8,558 bases of DNA, from NCBI GenBank assembly GCA_937952975.1, contig CALFXX010000076.1, forward strand, positions 1 through 8,558, given 5' to 3'. Below are positions 5,019-8,558 of the stretch, one piece after another; within the stretch, counting starts at the first letter, position 1, and each line of letters starts with the position of its first letter. The translations under genes were made by a program, and so were the position numbers. The notes under the pieces are model-generated. The model saw nothing but the letters and a program-made list of their open reading frames with translations. It was not told where the DNA came from and did no database searches. Origin of the DNA: an uncultured Alcaligenaceae bacterium (GTDB taxonomy: Bacteria > Pseudomonadota > Gammaproteobacteria > Burkholderiales > Burkholderiaceae_B).

Positions 5019-6704
5019 ATGGCAAATAACGAGCGTTCTAAACACATTACCGAAGGCGTGACGCGCGCGCCTAACCGTTCGATGTACTACGGCATGGGCT
5101 ACAAAGAAGCCGATTTTGCGAACCCTATGATTGGCGTTGCCAACGGGCATTCGACGATTACGCCTTGCAACAGTGGCTTGCAGCCCTTGGTGGACGCCGC
5201 AATTGCTGCGATTCGTGAGGCGAAGGCTAATCCTCAGGTGTTTGGTACGCCTACGATCTCAGACGGTATGTCAATGGGTACCGAGGGGATGAAATACTCG
5301 CTCGTGTCGCGCGAAGTGATCGCAGACTGTATTGAAACCGCCGTTCAAGGTCAATGGATGGACGGTGTGGTTGTTGTGGGTGGCTGCGACAAAAATATGC
5401 CTGGCGGCATGATTGGTATTGCCCGCATGAATGTCCCTGGCATCTACGTGTACGGCGGCACGATTAAGCCCGGCTCGCATAAAGGTCGTGACTTGAACAT
5501 CGTTTCGGTATTCGAGGCCGTGGGCGAGTTCACCATGGGTCGCATGAGCCAAGAAGACTTCAAAGCGATCGAGCAAAAAGCGATTCCGGGCTCAGGTTCC
5601 TGCGGCGGAATGTATTCAGCCAACACGATGAGTTCGGCTTTTGAGGCGATGGGGATGGCGCTGCCGTACTCAAGTACGCTGGCCAATGAAGATCAGGTGG
5701 CGATCGACAATGCGGCCGAGGCTGCACGTGTTCTGGTTGATGCTGTGCGAAATAATCGTAGGCCGCGCGACATCATCACACGCAAGTCACTTGAAAATGC
5801 TGTTTCAGTGATCATGGCAATCGGCGGCTCAACAAACGCAGTGCTGCACTTTCTTGCCATTGCCCATGCAGCCGAAGTGCCTTGGACAATTGATGACTTT
5901 GAAAAAGTGCGTCAACGCGTACCGGTATTGTGCGATCTAAAGCCCTCAGGTAAGTATTTGACTGTTGAGTTGCATCGCGCAGGTGGCGTGCCACAAGTCA
6001 TGAAGATTTTGCTCAATGCTGGTTTGTTGCACGGCGATTGCATGACTATTTCGGGCAAAACCATTGCTGAAGTTCTAAAGGACGTTCCAGATCAGCCGCC
6101 TGCCGACCAGCAGGTGATTCGCCCAATCTCTAACGCCATGTACGAACAGGGGCATTTGGCCATTCTCAAAGGAAATCTGTCGCCCGAAGGTTCGGTGGCA
6201 AAAATCACTGGCCTAAAAAATCCTGTTATTACAGGTCCCGCGCGTGTTTTTGACTCAGAAGACGATGCAATGGCCGCGATCATGGAGCGCAAAATCACGC
6301 ATGGCGACATCGTGGTCATTCGCTATGAAGGCCCCAAGGGTGGCCCTGGGATGCGTGAAATGTTGGCTCCCACTTCGGCGCTCGTTGGTCAGGGCTTGGG
6401 CGAGACTGTCGGTTTGATCACCGACGGGCGCTTCTCTGGAGGCACTTGGGGGATGGTGGTTGGACACGTTGCTCCCGAAGCCTTTGTGGGTGGTTTGATT
6501 GGTCTGATCAAAGAGGGCGACTCAGTCACCATCGACGCACACAAGCTTCTGTTGCAGTTGAACGTGCCCGAGGCCGAAATTGCCGAGCGTCGCAAAACAT
6601 GGGTGCAGCCCAAGCCTCGCTACAACCGTGGTGTACTTGCTAAGTTTGGTCGCTTGGCAAGTACGGCAAGCCGCGGAGCTGTCACGGATGCGTTTGACGA
6701 ATAA
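5019..6704 (+). CDS. ilvD: Dihydroxy-acid dehydratase
   Basis: A 561-residue cytoplasmic iron-sulfur enzyme that dehydrates 2,3-dihydroxy-isovalerate and 2,3-dihydroxy-3-methylvalerate to the 2-keto acids leading to valine, leucine and isoleucine. All cluster ligands are visible: Cys50 in TPCNSG, Cys123 in GGCDKNMPGG and Cys195 in GSGSCGGMYSANTMSS. Lys125 is next to Cys123 and is the carbamylated Mg ligand in the family. The catalytic serine is Ser473 in DGRFSGGTWG. The length fits the shorter class (about 560 residues) better than the roughly 616-residue E. coli form. By analogy with plant and mycobacterial enzymes, a [2Fe-2S] cluster is possible, but this is inference. The start follows TTAGGTG, a modest ribosome site. 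It is the first gene of a tight cluster with a c-type cytochrome and msrA. Confidence 0.97.
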   Translation: MANNERSKHITEGVTRAPNRSMYYGMGYKEADFANPMIGVANGHSTITPCNSGLQPLVDAAIAAIREAKANPQVFGTPTISDGMSMGTEGMKYSLVSREVIADCIETAVQGQWMDGVVVVGGCDKNMPGGMIGIARMNVPGIYVYGGTIKPGSHKGRDLNIVSVFEAVGEFTMGRMSQEDFKAIEQKAIPGSGSCGGMYSANTMSSAFEAMGMALPYSSTLANEDQVAIDNAAEAARVLVDAVRNNRRPRDIITRKSLENAVSVIMAIGGSTNAVLHFLAIAHAAEVPWTIDDFEKVRQRVPVLCDLKPSGKYLTVELHRAGGVPQVMKILLNAGLLHGDCMTISGKTIAEVLKDVPDQPPADQQVIRPISNAMYEQGHLAILKGNLSPEGSVAKITGLKNPVITGPARVFDSEDDAMAAIMERKITHGDIVVIRYEGPKGGPGMREMLAPTSALVGQGLGETVGLITDGRFSGGTWGMVVGHVAPEAFVGGLIGLIKEGDSVTIDAHKLLLQLNVPEAEIAERRKTWVQPKPRYNRGVLAKFGRLASTASRGAVTDAFDE

Positions 6705-6709
6705 GCCGG

Positions 6710-7105
6710 ATGCGTTGGACAACCAAGTGTTCACGGCGTGGGTATCTTGGGCTTGTCGCAGCCCTAGCGTGCTGCTGTTTTTTTGGGGTGCCCCACGCTG
6801 CCCTGGCGCAAGCGGTTTCGCCTGCGGCACCGGCCTTGCCTGTTTTATCCGTTGAGGCCGGCCTTGAACTGGCTCGTACAAAAACGTGTTTGGGATGTCA
6901 CCAGCTAGATTCCAAGCGGGTTGGGCCTAGTTTTCAAACGGTCGCCCAACGGCACGGCAACCAGACTGGCTCCCTTGAATATTTGGCCAGTGCCATTCGT
7001 CAGGGTGGGCGAGGGCGTTGGGGAGCGGTGCCGATGCCTGCTCAGCCGCAGGTTAGTCAACAAGACGCGCTGCAATTAGCGCAATGGATTCTTTCCTTAA
7101 GGTAG
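6710..7105 (+). CDS. Small periplasmic class I c-type cytochrome
   Basis: A 131-residue exported haem protein. The N-terminus has RR (residues 9-10), a hydrophobic core (11-27, including a CysCysCys run at 21-23) and a signal-peptidase I type site ALA-Q after residue 33, leaving a mature protein of about 98 residues. The haem motif CLGCH is at 60-64 (Cys60, Cys63, His64), followed by KRVGPSF. VPMP supplies Met109 as the likely second axial ligand, and the C-terminal helix is LQLAQWILSLR. This is the fold of cytochrome c551/c552, a mobile electron carrier. The partner is unknown. ALAC before the Cys run is not a good lipobox, so a lipoprotein is unlikely. The ATG lies 5 bases after ilvD with only a weak ribosome site, so translation probably depends on coupling. 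Confidence 0.87.
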   Translation: MRWTTKCSRRGYLGLVAALACCCFFGVPHAALAQAVSPAAPALPVLSVEAGLELARTKTCLGCHQLDSKRVGPSFQTVAQRHGNQTGSLEYLASAIRQGGRGRWGAVPMPAQPQVSQQDALQLAQWILSLR

Positions 7106-7111
7106 TGTGCA

Positions 7112-7681
7112 ATGCAAAATACAAATGAGATGAGGGGCACAGCCCCCGGTCAACAAGTGGCCGTCTTTGGCGGTGGCTGCTTTTGGTGCACTGAGGCGGT
7201 GTTCGCCGCAATGAAAGGCGTACTGTCCGTTCAGTCGGGCTACTGCGGCGGTTCGGTACAAAATCCCACCTACGAACAGGTGTGCGGCAAAGATACGGGC
7301 CATATTGAGGTTGTCAAAATCGAGTTTGACGCACAACAGGTTGATTTTGCTGCACTATTAGAGGTGTTCTTTGCGACGCACGACCCAACGACACCTGGTC
7401 GCCAAGGTAATGATGTCGGGCCGCAGTATCAGTCAGCCGTCTTTTATCAAAATGAGGCGCAGCGCGAGCTTACCCAGCAGTACATTGCGCATTTAGAAAA
7501 AGAGGGTGCCTACGATGCGCCGGTCTGTACTGAGCTACGCGCTGCTGCTAAGTTTTGGCCGGCCGAGCAATATCACGCAGATTATTTTGCATTACACCCC
7601 GAACAGGGCTATTGCCAGTTTGTGATTGCTCCAAAGGTTCAGAAATTCCGTAAGCAGTTTTCAACAAAGCTTAAGGGTTAA
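7112..7681 (+). CDS. msrA: Peptide-methionine (S)-S-oxide reductase MsrA
   Basis: A 189-residue cytoplasmic repair enzyme that reduces the S-epimer of methionine sulfoxide in oxidised proteins, with thioredoxin as electron donor. The active-site motif GGCFWC places the catalytic Cys at 23 and a second Cys at 26. The conserved GHIEVV (63-68) carries the acidic catalytic residue, and HDPTTPGRQGNDVGPQYQSA (90-109) is the family core. Cys168 in EQGYCQFVIAPKVQKF is the likely resolving cysteine. No signal peptide is seen. TAAGG, 9 bases before the ATG and overlapping the stop of the cytochrome gene, is the ribosome site, so coupling is likely. Length is normal for single-domain MsrA; no MsrB domain is fused. 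The stop codon is inside a perfect 14-bp palindrome. Confidence 0.95.
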   Translation: MQNTNEMRGTAPGQQVAVFGGGCFWCTEAVFAAMKGVLSVQSGYCGGSVQNPTYEQVCGKDTGHIEVVKIEFDAQQVDFAALLEVFFATHDPTTPGRQGNDVGPQYQSAVFYQNEAQRELTQQYIAHLEKEGAYDAPVCTELRAAAKFWPAEQYHADYFALHPEQGYCQFVIAPKVQKFRKQFSTKLKG

Positions 7682-7702
7682 CCCTTGTATTTAGCGCTAA
7701 AT
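7673..7702. repeat. Two adjacent 14-bp perfect palindromes at the end of msrA
   Basis: AAGGGTTAACCCTT (7673-7686, containing the msrA stop codon) and ATTTAGCGCTAAAT (7689-7702) are each perfectly self-complementary and are separated by two bases; their centres are 16 bp apart. As RNA the first could form a 5-bp stem with a UUAA loop, and only a poor U-stretch (GTATTT) follows, so termination would be inefficient. They lie about 55-85 bp upstream of the rRNA promoter -35 box. Confidence 0.7.
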
Positions 7703-7751
7703 TCAAAATAAATCGAAAAAATTGCCATATTTCAGATTTATTTCGGGTTTA
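7703..7751 (+). promoter_or_regulatory. AT-rich upstream region of the rRNA promoter (possible UP element)
   Basis: A very AT-rich stretch with phased A/T runs (AAAATAAAT, AAAAAATT, ATTTATTT) directly upstream of the -35 box. Such sequence can contact the RNA polymerase alpha subunit and is usual before rRNA promoters. No specific UP consensus or Fis site could be assigned with confidence. Confidence 0.45.
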
Positions 7752-7754
7752 CGT

Positions 7755-7783
7755 TTGACAGGGCAAAATAATCCATGCATAAT
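7755..7783 (+). promoter_or_regulatory. rRNA operon promoter P1
   Basis: TTGACA (7755-7760), a 17-base spacer and CATAAT (7778-7783) match the sigma-70 consensus at 11 of 12 positions with ideal spacing. The start is expected near 7790, about 413 bases ahead of mature 16S rRNA. This is the strongest promoter match in the window and fits the position of a main rRNA promoter. Confidence 0.8.
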
Positions 7784-7789
7784 CTCGTT

Positions 7790-7813
7790 TCTCTGCTTCT
7801 ACCAAAGCAGAGA
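7790..7813 (+). other. 9-bp hairpin at the predicted 5' end of the pre-rRNA
   Basis: TCTCTGCTT (7790-7798) pairs perfectly with AAGCAGAGA (7805-7813) around the loop CTACCA. It begins within a base or two of the start predicted from promoter P1, so the transcript would begin in a hairpin. No U-run follows, so it is not a terminator. Confidence 0.6.
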
Positions 7814-7895
7814 TGCAGCAAAAGCAAATCGCAGCAAACCGGTAAGTTAACGGCAAATTGCTGAAAAATAGCTAAAAGTTGTAAGAAGTAAGCCG

Positions 7896-7924
7896 AAGTT
7901 AGAAGTTAAAAACTAGGTTATAAT
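7896..7924 (+). promoter_or_regulatory. Possible second rRNA promoter P2
   Basis: A perfect -10 box TATAAT at 7919-7924, with only a poor -35 (AAGTTA at 7896-7901, 17-base spacer). Tandem promoters are common for rRNA operons, but the weak -35 makes this tentative. Confidence 0.4.
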
Positions 7925-7950
7925 ACGTTTTACCGAATACGAAGTAAGCA

Positions 7951-7974
7951 GTACTGAGTACCTTGTTCTTTAAA
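7951..7974 (+). promoter_or_regulatory. rRNA antitermination boxB hairpin and boxA
   Basis: GTAC-TGA-GTAC (7951-7961) is a small boxB-like hairpin, followed at 7964-7974 by TGTTCTTTAAA, close to the boxA consensus TGCTCTTTAAC. The boxB-boxA order is that of rRNA leaders. BoxA is bound by NusB-S10 and lets polymerase read through the untranslated operon without Rho termination. Confidence 0.75.
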
Positions 7975-7991
7975 AATTTGACAACCGATAA

Positions 7992-8071
7992 GTGTGGGCG
8001 CTTGGAATGAGTGTCGCAGGTTTGCTGGCTGTAACAGGTCAGTAAATTGCAAACGAAATCAAGTGCTCACA
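7992..8071 (+). other. boxC and long leader stem of the pre-rRNA
   Basis: GTGTGGGC (7992-7999) matches boxC. TGTGGGCGCTTG (7993-8004) pairs with CAAGTGCTCACA (8060-8071) over 12 bp with two G-U pairs, and a nested GTTTGC/GCAAAC stem (8020-8025, 8049-8054) lies inside. This is a structured leader domain likely involved in antitermination and 16S maturation; it would be removed from mature rRNA. Confidence 0.6.
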
Positions 8072-8090
8072 AAGAAGTTTGGAAATGATT

Positions 8091-8112
8091 ATCTAGGTGT
8101 AAAAGCTTAGAT
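8091..8112 (+). other. Leader stem-loop upstream of 16S rRNA
   Basis: ATCTAGG (8091-8097) pairs with CTTAGAT (8106-8112), 7 bp with one G-U, around an 8-base loop. A second short stem CCTTG/CAAGG lies at 8155-8180. These are pre-16S leader structures. The long RNase III processing stem cannot be traced because the 3' flank of 16S is outside the window. Confidence 0.45.
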
Positions 8113-8202
8113 GAGTAATAACCTCACTTCCTTTGAGCAGCGACGTATAACCGGCCTTGGGATAAAACCTAGGGTCAAGGAAATACGATTTATACAGAGA
8201 TT

Positions 8203-8558
<356 letters not shown>

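Noticed and set aside
6522..6881. A 119-codon minus-strand frame across the ilvD/cytochrome junction
   Set aside because: It is opposite two well-supported genes and has no recognisable motif.

Overview
The window looks like ordinary chromosomal core DNA from a betaproteobacterium, most likely family Alcaligenaceae (the Bordetella/Achromobacter/Pusillimonas neighbourhood). The clearest evidence is the 5' part of a 16S rRNA gene at the right end, whose V1-V2 sequence reads like that family. The zap genes followed by 6S RNA, a tripartite tricarboxylate transporter and the codon use agree with this. The family call is from memory of these sequences, not from a database search.

Left part (1-2476, minus strand): an operon reading right to left, tctB - tctA - a beta-hydroxyacid dehydrogenase that runs off the left edge. 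TctA and TctB are the two membrane subunits of a tripartite tricarboxylate transporter (TTT) for organic acids. The dehydrogenase begins 5 bases after tctA and may oxidise a hydroxy acid linked to the transported substrate. No tctC (binding protein) gene lies at the head of the operon. The 457-base gap upstream of tctB carries a candidate minus-strand promoter, inverted repeats and a curious 19-bp tandem duplication.

Middle (2934-4005, plus strand): a small coiled-coil protein (ZapB-like/DUF904-like position), then zapA overlapping it by one base, then a 6S RNA (ssrS) and a strong 44-nt hairpin. This is the familiar division-gene/6S neighbourhood. The next gene is lgt (minus strand, lipoprotein maturation) instead of the fau/ygfA gene found there in enterobacteria.

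Right-centre (5019-7681, plus strand): ilvD (branched-chain amino acid synthesis), a small secreted c-type cytochrome and msrA (methionine sulfoxide repair) are packed with 5- and 6-base gaps and probably form one transcription unit. A large inverted repeat lies between lgt and ilvD.

Right end (7682-8558): an rRNA operon begins. Its regulatory region holds two adjacent 14-bp palindromes, an AT-rich stretch, a strong TTGACA-17-CATAAT promoter, a 9-bp hairpin near the predicted start, a second TATAAT box, boxB/boxA/boxC antitermination elements, leader hairpins, and then the first 356 bases of 16S rRNA.

I see no mobile element, CRISPR array, phage gene or defence system. The interesting signals are small non-coding structures between well-known genes, not a new multi-gene system.
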